Origin: an uncultured Oscillospiraceae bacterium
Lineage (GTDB): Bacteria > Bacillota > Clostridia > Oscillospirales > Acutalibacteraceae
Length of the DNA: 7,036 nt
Direction of reading: 5' to 3'
Assembly (NCBI GenBank): GCA_900552115.1
Contig: URYP01000113.1
Span: 1-7,036 of the forward strand
The position numbers and the translations under genes are program-made. The notes beneath the pieces are model-generated. The model saw only the letters and a program-made list of their open reading frames with translations. It searched no databases and was not told the origin of the DNA. This document shows, one piece after another, positions 1 through 5,378 of the stretch (the first letter of the stretch is position 1; every line of letters begins with the position of its first letter).

Positions 1-624
1 TGGCTGGCGGTTCAGGACGCCTGCCTGCGGGAAGACATCGCCCGCCGGGGGATCACCGACGCGGCGGACATAACGCCTTTAGAGGGTTCCCTTTGCCTGT
101 GGCGGGGCGATGTCACCACCCTGCGGGCGGACGCCATTGTCAACGCGGCCAACGCGCAGCTGTTGGGCTGTTTTGCTCCCTGCCATCTCTGTATCGATAA
201 CGCCATCCACACCTTTGCGGGCGTTCAACTCCGTCTGGCGTGCGCGCAGATTATGGAGCGGCAGGGCTTTGACGAGCCGTGCGGGCGTGCTCAGGTCACC
301 CCGGCTTTCAACCTGCCCGCCCGCTTTGTGCTGCACACCGTAGGGCCGCTTGTCCGCGGCGCGCCCACGACCGCGGATGACCGGCGTCTTGCCTCCTGTT
401 ATCGCTCCTGCCTGGAGCTGGCGGAAAAAAACGGCGTGCAGTCTCTGGCCTTCTGCTGTATCTCTACCGGCGTCTTCCATTTCCCCAATGAGCGAGCCGC
501 CTACATCGCCGTGGGGACGGTCCGGGACTATCTGCGGCGGCATTCAACCGCTATGAAGGTGATATTCAATGTATTTACCGATATCGACGAATCCCTCTAC
601 CGGAGCTTGCTTGGAGCTTTGTAA
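1..624 (+). CDS. Zinc-dependent macrodomain (ADP-ribosyl hydrolase), 5' end missing
   Basis: The frame is open from base 1 to a TAA at 622-624, giving 207 visible residues; by family length some 50-70 N-terminal residues lie outside the window. Visible motifs, in window codon numbers: RGDVTTL at 35-41, DAIVNAAN at 44-51 (ADP-ribose binding), GCFAPCHLCIDNAIH at 56-70, FNLPARFVLHTVGP around 104-117, and FCCISTGVFHFP at 151-162 (the phosphate-binding loop). The Cys57/His62/Cys64 cluster is the zinc site that separates sirtuin-linked macrodomains from ordinary ones. Family knowledge: these enzymes remove ADP-ribose that a class M sirtuin attached to a protein, in the cytoplasm. The next gene is exactly such a sirtuin and its frame overlaps this one by 56 bases, so the two are probably co-transcribed and translationally coupled. 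The loop motif and the metal ligands are intact, so the protein is probably active. The true start and promoter cannot be seen. Confidence 0.93.
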   Translation, partial: WLAVQDACLREDIARRGITDAADITPLEGSLCLWRGDVTTLRADAIVNAANAQLLGCFAPCHLCIDNAIHTFAGVQLRLACAQIMERQGFDEPCGRAQVTPAFNLPARFVLHTVGPLVRGAPTTADDRRLASCYRSCLELAEKNGVQSLAFCCISTGVFHFPNERAAYIAVGTVRDYLRRHSTAMKVIFNVFTDIDESLYRSLLGAL

Positions 625-1435
625 GCTGAAACGCGCCATAGCCGACGCGCCGGCTGTTTTAATCGGTGCGGGGGCGGGCTTGTCCACCTCAGCGGGCCTG
701 ACTTATTCCGGTGAACGATTCCAAAAACATTTTCCCGATTTTATTAAGGCGTATCATTATGACGATATGTATACCGCCGGGTTCTATCCCTATGACACGC
801 CGGAGGAGTTTTGGGGCTACTGGAGCCGGCACATTTTTCTCAACCGCTATGACCAGCCGGCGGGACAGCCCTACCGCGATCTGCTGACGCTTGTACAGGA
901 CAAAGAGTATTTTGTGCTCACCACCAACGTGGATCACCAGTTCCAGCTGGCGGGCTTCGATAAACAGCGGCTGTTTTATACGCAGGGGGATTATGGGCTA
1001 TGGCAGTGCTCCAGGGCTTGTCATCTCCAAACTTACGACAACGAGGCGACGGTCCGCCGCATGGTAGCCGAACAAAACGGCCGCCGCGTGCCGACGGAGC
1101 TCATCCCCTTCTGTCCAGTCTGCGGCGCGCCCATGACCATAAATCTGCGCTGTGACCACCGGTTTGTGGAGGACAGCGGTTGGTTTGCCGCGGAAGGCCG
1201 CTATCAGGAGTTCCTGCGGCGGCATCAGGGCGGGCCTCTCCTGCTGCTGGAGCTGGGCGTGGGCGGCAATACGCCGGGCATTATTAAATACCCCTTTTGG
1301 CAGATGACCGCCCGCCATCCCCTCGCGGCTTATGCGTGTGTCAATCTCAATGAAGCGGCCTGCCCGCAAGACATCCAGTCGCGCGCCATCTGCATTAAAC
1401 AGGATATAGGAGCCGTTTTAAGGGCCTGCTTGTAA
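569..1435 (+). CDS. sirTM: Class M sirtuin (SirTM), protein ADP-ribosyltransferase
   Basis: Predicted 288-residue Sir2-fold protein that uses NAD+ to ADP-ribosylate a protein instead of deacetylating it. Visible: the NAD-binding GAGAGLSTSAG at residues 33-43; TTNVDHQF at 118-125 with the conserved Asn120 and Asp122; YTQGDYGLWQC at 137-147, where Gln139 occupies the place of the catalytic His of deacetylating sirtuins; a structural zinc site Cys147/Cys151 and Cys182/Cys185; and ELGVGGNTPG near 227-236. The spacing from Asn120 to Gln139 (19 residues) equals that of Asn118 to Gln137 in the streptococcal enzyme as I recall it. The ATG at 569 is preceded by GAAGGTGA at 555-562 and puts the NAD motif about as far in as in that homologue; a TTG at 611 after CGGAG is the alternative. 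In staphylococci and streptococci the target is a lipoylated GcvH-like protein encoded alongside. No such gene follows here, so the substrate is unknown. Confidence 0.94.
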   Translation: MYLPISTNPSTGACLELCKLKRAIADAPAVLIGAGAGLSTSAGLTYSGERFQKHFPDFIKAYHYDDMYTAGFYPYDTPEEFWGYWSRHIFLNRYDQPAGQPYRDLLTLVQDKEYFVLTTNVDHQFQLAGFDKQRLFYTQGDYGLWQCSRACHLQTYDNEATVRRMVAEQNGRRVPTELIPFCPVCGAPMTINLRCDHRFVEDSGWFAAEGRYQEFLRRHQGGPLLLLELGVGGNTPGIIKYPFWQMTARHPLAAYACVNLNEAACPQDIQSRAICIKQDIGAVLRACL

Positions 1436-1481
1436 GGGATATTGAATGTCTGGCCGGACCCCTTTTAATTGGTCAATCCGC

Positions 1482-1510
1482 TTGCTTTTTCCACTGGAAT
1501 TTGGTATAAT
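1482..1510 (+). promoter_or_regulatory. Extended -10 sigma-A promoter for the DUF4870-type gene
   Basis: TTGCTT at 1482-1487 and TATAAT at 1505-1510 are separated by exactly 17 bases, and a TG one base before the -10 makes it an extended -10 promoter. Transcription should start near 1517, giving a leader of about 98 bases before the TTG start at 1615. It lies 46 bases after the sirtuin stop codon, so the small membrane protein gene is probably its own unit rather than part of the ADP-ribosylation operon. ATTGGTCAAT at 1468-1477, just before the -35, is a weak dyad of doubtful meaning. Confidence 0.8.
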
Positions 1511-1520
1511 ATAGTTTAAA

Positions 1521-1582
1521 GGCAAAACCTCGGAAGTATGGCGTTTTGCCGATCTCTGCCCGCGCCGGACGGACGACGGCGC
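1521..1582 (+). promoter_or_regulatory. Structured 5' leader: two predicted hairpins
   Basis: Immediately after the predicted transcription start, GGCAAAAC (1521-1528) pairs perfectly with GTTTTGCC (1543-1550) around a 14-base loop. A second G+C stem follows, GCGCCG (1562-1567) with CGGCGC (1577-1582), loop 9. Neither stem is followed by a T tract, so they are not simple terminators. The first could protect the 5' end of the mRNA or be a protein-binding site at the DNA or RNA level. I do not recognise a known riboswitch class. The fold was made by eye. Confidence 0.4.
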
Positions 1583-1614
1583 CGGTTAAAACAGGTAATG
1601 GAGGAGTGGTCGCG

Positions 1615-1905
1615 TTGGACAAAAAAACGACCGGTATTGTGGCCTATATCACATGGGTTGGCTGGATCATTGCCATTGTGGCCGGGGACCGGGAGGGTGC
1701 CCGGTTCCATCTCAACCAGGCGCTGACCGTCAACCTGTTCAGCCTGCTGGTGCTGGCGCTGCGGTTCATCCCCTTTGTCGGCTGGATACTCAGCGGACTG
1801 TGGAGCGTCTGCATATTGATTTTGGGCCTGCTGGGACTGGTCTACGCTGTCAACGGCGAGGACAGACCCGTTCCGCTGCTGGGACATATTCACATTCTTT
1901 CCTGA
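1615..1905 (+). CDS. Small membrane protein, DUF4870/Tic20-like
   Basis: A 96-residue hydrophobic protein of unknown function. It shows an N-terminal membrane segment (about residues 6-22, GIVAYITWVGWIIAIVAG), a short polar stretch GDREGARFHLNQAL at about 22-35, one long or two membrane segments to about residue 80, then VNGEDRPVPLLGHIHIL. The R-FH-NQAL pattern between membrane segments and the NGE...P-lG tail are typical of the DUF4870 family, which is widespread in bacteria and has no assigned biochemical role. The TTG at 1615 is chosen because GGAGGAG at 1600-1606 sits 8 bases before it and the protein then begins MDKKTTG directly before the first membrane segment; a GTG at 1606 and a TTG at 1546 lie in frame but are badly placed. 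It is preceded by its own promoter and structured leader and followed by two hairpins. Family assignment is good, function unknown. Confidence 0.8.
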   Translation: MDKKTTGIVAYITWVGWIIAIVAGDREGARFHLNQALTVNLFSLLVLALRFIPFVGWILSGLWSVCILILGLLGLVYAVNGEDRPVPLLGHIHILS

Positions 1906-1924
1906 GGGAATGTGTCGTTCTTTT
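1891..1924 (+). terminator. First of two tandem hairpins, possible weak terminator
   Basis: CACATTC at 1891-1897 pairs with GAATGTG at 1908-1914. With two G-U pairs and one more A-T pair inside, the stem reaches 10 bp with a CCTG loop, and the run TCGTTCTTTT follows at 1915-1924. The stop codon of the DUF4870-type gene (1903-1905) lies within the stem-loop. The stem is A+T-rich with wobble pairs and the T tract is interrupted, so it may be inefficient alone. Confidence 0.45.
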
Positions 1925-1925
1925 C

Positions 1926-1967
1926 CGGGCGCCCGCACACGATTGATCGTTGCCGGGCGCCCGTTTT
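1926..1967 (+). terminator. G+C-rich Rho-independent terminator or attenuator
   Basis: CGGGCGCCCG at 1926-1935 recurs at 1954-1963. Because the decamer is self-complementary, the two copies form a perfect 10-bp G+C stem, extended inward by a few pairs, and TTTT follows at 1964-1967. It should stop transcription coming from the DUF4870-type gene. Only about 40 bases separate it from the next start codon and I see no good promoter there, so it may act as a partial terminator or attenuator ahead of the exporter gene. Confidence 0.72.
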
Positions 1968-2008
1968 CTGTCCGCAGGACAAGAGGATTTTAAGGAAGGA
2001 TGCTGTTT

Positions 2009-3421
2009 ATGACATCAACTGCCGACAACCGGCTGGGCACCGTCCCGATCCGGCGGCTTCTGTTCCAGATGGCGGTTCCCACCGTCCTGGCGCAGCTGGT
2101 CAACCTGCTATACAACATCGTCGACCGCATGTATGTGGGCCGGATAGAGGGAAGCGGCTCGCTGGCGCTGGCCGGGCTGGGCGTCACCTTTCCCATTACC
2201 ATCCTGATCGCCGGGTTTTCCGCCCTGGTCGGAATGGGCGGCGCGCCCCGCGCGGCCATTGCCATGGGGGAAAAGAATTATAAGGCCGCCCAAAAAATCA
2301 TGGGAAACTGCGTCACCCTGCTGCTGCTGTTTTCCGCCGTGCTGTCGGTCGGTTTCATGATATCCCGCGACTGGATACTGCTGACCTTTGGCGCCAGTGA
2401 AAAAACACTGCCGTACGCCTCAGATTATATCTCCATCTATCTGGTGGGTACGGTGTTTGTACAAATGGCTTTCGGCCTGAACATGTTTATCACCAACCAG
2501 GGCTTTGCCAAAACCAGCATGGCGACGGTCTGCATTGGCGCCGTTCTCAACATCATCCTTGATCCCCTGTTTATCTTCGGCTTCCATATGGGGGTCAAAG
2601 GGGCCGCCTGGGCCACCGTCATCAGCCAGGCGGTATCGGCGCTGTGGGTGGTGGGATTCCTGTGCAGCAAAAAGTCCGTGCTGAAAATCCGGCTGAAGGA
2701 TATGAAGCTGTCCGGCCGTGTCGTGGGCTCTATCCTGTCACTGGGCGTCTCCCCTTTTGTGATGCAGGCTACGGAATGCCTGATACAGCTCACCTTCAAT
2801 CACGGAATGCTACGCTATGGCAATGACCTTTACGTAGCGCTTATGTCCATTCTATTCAGCCTGACCCAAGTGATCTGGATGCCCCTACAGGGCTTCGCGC
2901 AGGGGGCGCAGCCCATTATCGGCTACAACTACGGCGCGGGCGACCTGTCCAGGGTAAGGCAAACCTTTAAGCTGTTGTTCCGGGTAAGTCTTGGCTTCTC
3001 TCTGCTCATCATATTGGCGGTGGAATGTTTCCCCACGGCGTTCCTGCATCTATTTTCGTCCGACCCCGAGCTCATGGCCATTGGGAAAAACACAACCCGC
3101 GTATTCCTGCTGGGCATGGCCGTGATGGGCGCGCAGAGCGCCTGTCAGCAGACCTTCCTGGCCCTGGGGCAGGCTAAAATATCGGTGTTTTTGGCCATGC
3201 TGCGCAAGGTGATCCTGCTGTGGCCGCTGGCTCTGCTGCTCCCCCGGCTGGCCGGACTCGGCCTGTGGGGGCTGTTTATGGCGGAACCGATCAGCGACGT
3301 GATTGCCTCGGTCACCACCACGATCACCTTTTTCCTGTTCAGCCGGCGGCGGCTTTATCACCCGGCGGCCGCCCCCGCTGTTTCCGCAAAACATAATGCT
3401 TTGCGTGAGGATCAGGCGTAA
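2009..3421 (+). CDS. MATE-family multidrug exporter, MepA-like
   Basis: Integral membrane protein of 470 residues, the normal size for a 12-helix MATE transporter, predicted to export cationic drugs or metabolites by Na+ or H+ antiport. The sequence opens with the family pattern LGTVPIRRLLFQMAVPTVL and the helix-1 stretch NIVDRMYVGR. NIILDPLFIFGFHMGVKGAA spans about residues 181-200, and PLQGFAQGAQPIIGYNYGAG starts at residue 292; the latter is characteristic of the MepA-like branch (MepA of Staphylococcus aureus). The last 30 or so residues are a polar tail. The ATG at 2009 is preferred because AAGGAAGGA (1992-2000) ends 8 bases before it; the ATG at 2000 overlaps that Shine-Dalgarno site. 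There is no frameshift or missing part. No promoter is evident after the hairpin at 1926-1967, so expression may depend on read-through from 1482-1510. It converges with gdhA. The substrate cannot be read from sequence. Confidence 0.94.
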   Translation: MTSTADNRLGTVPIRRLLFQMAVPTVLAQLVNLLYNIVDRMYVGRIEGSGSLALAGLGVTFPITILIAGFSALVGMGGAPRAAIAMGEKNYKAAQKIMGNCVTLLLLFSAVLSVGFMISRDWILLTFGASEKTLPYASDYISIYLVGTVFVQMAFGLNMFITNQGFAKTSMATVCIGAVLNIILDPLFIFGFHMGVKGAAWATVISQAVSALWVVGFLCSKKSVLKIRLKDMKLSGRVVGSILSLGVSPFVMQATECLIQLTFNHGMLRYGNDLYVALMSILFSLTQVIWMPLQGFAQGAQPIIGYNYGAGDLSRVRQTFKLLFRVSLGFSLLIILAVECFPTAFLHLFSSDPELMAIGKNTTRVFLLGMAVMGAQSACQQTFLALGQAKISVFLAMLRKVILLWPLALLLPRLAGLGLWGLFMAEPISDVIASVTTTITFFLFSRRRLYHPAAAPAVSAKHNALREDQA

Positions 3422-3499
3422 GCGGCCGGCCGACTCCTGACAACGGATAAACTGCACGCAACCAGGCCGCCGCCTAATCAATATCCTCATTTCAAATAA

Positions 3500-3531
3500 A
3501 AAAGCCATGCGGACATGTCCGCATGGCTTTT
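3500..3531. terminator. Bidirectional terminator, perfect 32-bp palindrome
   Basis: Bases 3500-3515 are the exact reverse complement of 3516-3531 (half-site AAAAGCCATGCGGACA). The stem ends in TTTT on the + strand and in a longer T run (TTTTTT, then ATTT) on the - strand. It sits between the convergent stops of the MATE gene (3421) and gdhA (3556), so it should terminate both transcripts, more strongly for gdhA. The rest of 3422-3499 shows nothing recognisable. Confidence 0.92.
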
Positions 3532-3555
3532 ACTATTGCTTTGTTTATCTGTGAA

Positions 3556-4887
3556 TCAGAAGCCCTGAGCAATCATGGTTTTCGCCACTTTTTCAAAGCC
3601 GGCGATGTTCGCGCCCATCACATAGTTGCCCTTCATGCCATACCGCTCGGCGGCATCGCTCATGCTGTGGGTGATGGTGACCATGATATTTTTGAGTTTC
3701 GCGTCCACCTCTTCATAGGACCAGCTCAGGCGTTCGCTGTTCTGGGACATCTCCAGCGCCGAGGTCGCCACGCCGCCGGCGTTGGCCGCTTTGCCGGGGG
3801 CAAAGATCACACCGTTCTGCTGCAGGTACTCGGTCGCTTCCATGGTGGTGGGCATATTGGCGCCTTCGCAGACCGCCAGGCAGCCGTTCACCACCAGCGC
3901 TTTGGCGTCGTCCAGCAGCAGCTCGTTCTGGGTCGCGCAGGGCAGCGCCACGTCGACTTTGACGCTCCACACGCCCTTACCCTCATGGTACTCGGCCTGC
4001 GGACGCGCTTTGACATACTCAGAAATGCGGGCGCGGCGGACTTCCTTGATATCTTTCACGACCGCCAGGTCGATGCCGTCCTTATCGTAAACCCAGCCGG
4101 TCGAATCGGAGCAGGTCACCACTTTCGCGCCCAGCTCCTGCGCCTTCTGGATGGCATAGATGGCCACGTTGCCGGAACCGGATACCGCAACGGTTTTGCC
4201 GCTCAGCGCGATGCCGTTGAGTTTCAGCAGTTCGTCGGTCAGGTAGAGCAGGCCGTAACCGGTGGCTTCGGTGCGCACCAGAGAACCGCCGTAGGTCAGG
4301 CCCTTGCCCGTGAGAACGCCTTCGTATTTGCCGGCCAGGCGTTTATACTGGCCAAACAGGTAACCGATTTCCCGGGCGCCGGTGCCGATATCGCCGGCCG
4401 GCACGTCCACGTCCGCGCCGATGTGGCGATACAGCTCAGTCATGAAACTTTTGCAGAACGCCATGATTTCACGGTCCGATTTGCCTTTGGGATCAAAATC
4501 GGAACCGCCCTTGCCGCCGCCGATGGGCAGGCCGGTCAGGGAATTTTTAAAGATCTGTTCAAAGCCAAGGAATTTGATAATACTCAGGTTAACCGAGGGA
4601 TGCAGGCGCAGGCCGCCCTTGTAAGGTCCAATCGAGTTGTTGAACTGCACGCGATAACCGGTGTTGACCTGAGCCTGGCCCTTGTCGTCCACCCACGGCA
4701 CGCGGAAGATGATCTGGCGGTCGGGTTCAACCAAACGCTCCAGCAGCGCTTCACGGCGATATTGCTCCTCGTTGGCCTCGATCACGGGGCGCAGGGACAG
4801 CAGCACCTCTTTCACCGCCTGCAGGAATTCCGGCTGGCTCGGGTTTTTGGCCTCTACCAGTGCAATGACCTCATCAACATAAGACAT
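3556..4887 (-). CDS. gdhA: NADP-type glutamate dehydrogenase
   Basis: Cytoplasmic enzyme of 443 residues interconverting 2-oxoglutarate plus ammonia plus NADPH with glutamate plus NADP+ (EC 1.4.1.4), the main direct route of ammonia assimilation in many clostridia. The catalytic N-terminal domain shows GPYKGGLR around Lys90, the family PIGGGKGGSDFDPKGKSD with the catalytic Lys126, and GDIGTGAREIGY with the catalytic Asp166. The Rossmann domain has GSGNVA at 237-242, and CSDS at 259-262 is the usual look of the NADP-binding strand end. NAGGVATSALEMSQNSERLSW near 369-389 returns to the substrate cleft. Length matches hexameric bacterial enzymes (about 445) and nothing is missing. The ATG at 4885-4887 (- strand) follows AGGTGGGGAG, 12 bases away and somewhat long. 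It is a single-gene unit between its own consensus promoter and the terminator at 3500-3531. Dependence on NADPH rather than NADH is inferred from similarity. Confidence 0.98.
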   Translation of the reverse strand: MSYVDEVIALVEAKNPSQPEFLQAVKEVLLSLRPVIEANEEQYRREALLERLVEPDRQIIFRVPWVDDKGQAQVNTGYRVQFNNSIGPYKGGLRLHPSVNLSIIKFLGFEQIFKNSLTGLPIGGGKGGSDFDPKGKSDREIMAFCKSFMTELYRHIGADVDVPAGDIGTGAREIGYLFGQYKRLAGKYEGVLTGKGLTYGGSLVRTEATGYGLLYLTDELLKLNGIALSGKTVAVSGSGNVAIYAIQKAQELGAKVVTCSDSTGWVYDKDGIDLAVVKDIKEVRRARISEYVKARPQAEYHEGKGVWSVKVDVALPCATQNELLLDDAKALVVNGCLAVCEGANMPTTMEATEYLQQNGVIFAPGKAANAGGVATSALEMSQNSERLSWSYEEVDAKLKNIMVTITHSMSDAAERYGMKGNYVMGANIAGFEKVAKTMIAQGF

Positions 4888-4953
4888 AAACTTGACACGC
4901 TCCCCACCTGAAATTTGAGAGCCACAGCGTTCTATCCGCCATGGTTTTCTCCA

Positions 4954-4971
4954 CGTTATGAAATTATAACG
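4954..4971 (-). promoter_or_regulatory. Candidate operator overlapping the gdhA -10 box
   Basis: CGTTAT at 4954-4959 and ATAACG at 4966-4971 form a perfect 6-bp inverted repeat with a 6-base spacer. It covers the -10 hexamer and almost reaches the expected transcription start near 4956. A protein bound here would block polymerase, so it may be a repressor site for nitrogen or carbon control. Its centre is largely the TATAAT itself, so chance similarity is possible and no regulator is identified. Confidence 0.35.
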
Positions 4972-4991
4972 GTTTCTTCTTTCATTGTCAA
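4963..4991 (-). promoter_or_regulatory. Consensus sigma-A promoter of gdhA
   Basis: On the - strand, TTGACA (4991-4986) and TATAAT (4968-4963) are both perfect consensus hexamers with an optimal 17-base spacer. Transcription should begin near 4956, giving a leader of about 70 bases. It is the strongest-looking promoter in the window, fitting a highly expressed central nitrogen enzyme. Confidence 0.92.
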
Positions 4992-5018
4992 TCGGTTTTT
5001 GCAGGAAATTTTCTTCTT

Positions 5019-5201
5019 TTGGGCATAATTAGACAACTTTACGATTTAGAACTTTCATGTCACTGTATTATTAGTATTCTTACCAAGGATTTTAAAAAGC
5101 AGGGTATTTTACCAGATCAATTTATTGAAGTGAAGCCGAAAGGCAATTTTCGCAATATGAAAGTTGGGTTCACAAGTCCTGCAAACCGTTTAGTTTTCTG
5201 A
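5019..5201 (+). other. A+T-rich patch with a 60-codon open frame, origin unknown
   Basis: Bases 5021-5200 are only about one-third G+C by hand count, clearly below the flanking genes. One + frame stays open from a TTG at 5019 to a TGA at 5199-5201; it includes KDFKKQGILPDQFIEVKPKG and ends SPANRLVF. I recognise no family. The nearest purine run before the TTG (AGGA at 5003-5006) is 12 bases away, so translation is doubtful. The - strand is also open across 5117-5201. It could be a small gene, a gene relic, or part of a dispersed repeat; I lean to relic or repeat. The remainder of 4888-5378 holds the two promoters and otherwise featureless sequence. Confidence 0.25.
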
Positions 5202-5285
5202 GGTGCTATCTGCGACGCCCTGCCGCGTCTGTCCCGGTCCAAAGCGGCCAACTGTCTGAAATCCGCGAAAAAGGGCGCCCAGCGG

Positions 5286-5314
5286 TTGCCTTCACCAGGA
5301 ATTTGTGTTATAGT
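5286..5314 (+). promoter_or_regulatory. Promoter of the second MATE gene
   Basis: TTGCCT at 5286-5291 and TATAGT at 5309-5314 are 17 bases apart, with TG one base before the -10 (extended -10). Transcription should start near 5321, about 58 bases before the ATG at 5379. It is divergent to the gdhA promoter, 295 bases away, so the two are probably controlled separately. Confidence 0.78.
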
Positions 5315-5324
5315 AAACAACATT

Positions 5325-5375
5325 ATGCCCAATGGCCTCCTTGATGGGGGCAACTGTTTTGAGAAAGGGTTTTAA
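5325..5375 (+). other. Possible 16-codon leader ORF upstream of the second MATE gene
   Basis: ATG at 5325 starts the frame MPNGLLDGGNCFEKGF, ending in TAA at 5373-5375, three bases before the ATG of the exporter and in the same frame. The ATG lies only about 4 bases after the predicted transcription start, so it would need leaderless initiation; no Shine-Dalgarno site is possible. TGCCC (5326-5330) can pair with GGGCA (5348-5352) inside it. It may be fortuitous. Confidence 0.18.
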
Positions 5376-5378
5376 GTC

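Noticed and set aside
79..543. A 154-codon frame on the - strand inside the macrodomain gene
   Set aside because: Antisense to strongly conserved macrodomain motifs and without a recognisable domain or ribosome site.
1449..1466. Possible terminator after the sirtuin gene
   Set aside because: The GTCT/GGAC stem is only 4 bp with a wobble pair, followed by CCCTTTT; too weak to annotate. How sirtuin transcription ends is not visible.
1538..1726. A 62-codon + frame overlapping the start of the DUF4870-type gene
   Set aside because: Arg-rich composition, Shine-Dalgarno spacing of one base, and out of frame with the better-supported membrane protein.
2000..2002. ATG at 2000 as the start of the first MATE gene
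   Set aside because: It overlaps AAGGAAGGA, which is the correctly spaced ribosome site for the ATG at 2009.
3523..4911. A 462-codon open frame on the + strand opposite gdhA
   Set aside because: It is the antisense shadow of a clearly recognised gdhA, created by G+C-rich codon use; it has a His/Gly/Ala-rich composition, no motifs, and would run into the gdhA leader.
5117..5353. A 78-codon frame on the - strand across the A+T-rich patch
   Set aside because: It runs opposite the second MATE promoter and leader and has no recognisable family; kept only as part of the finding on the patch.
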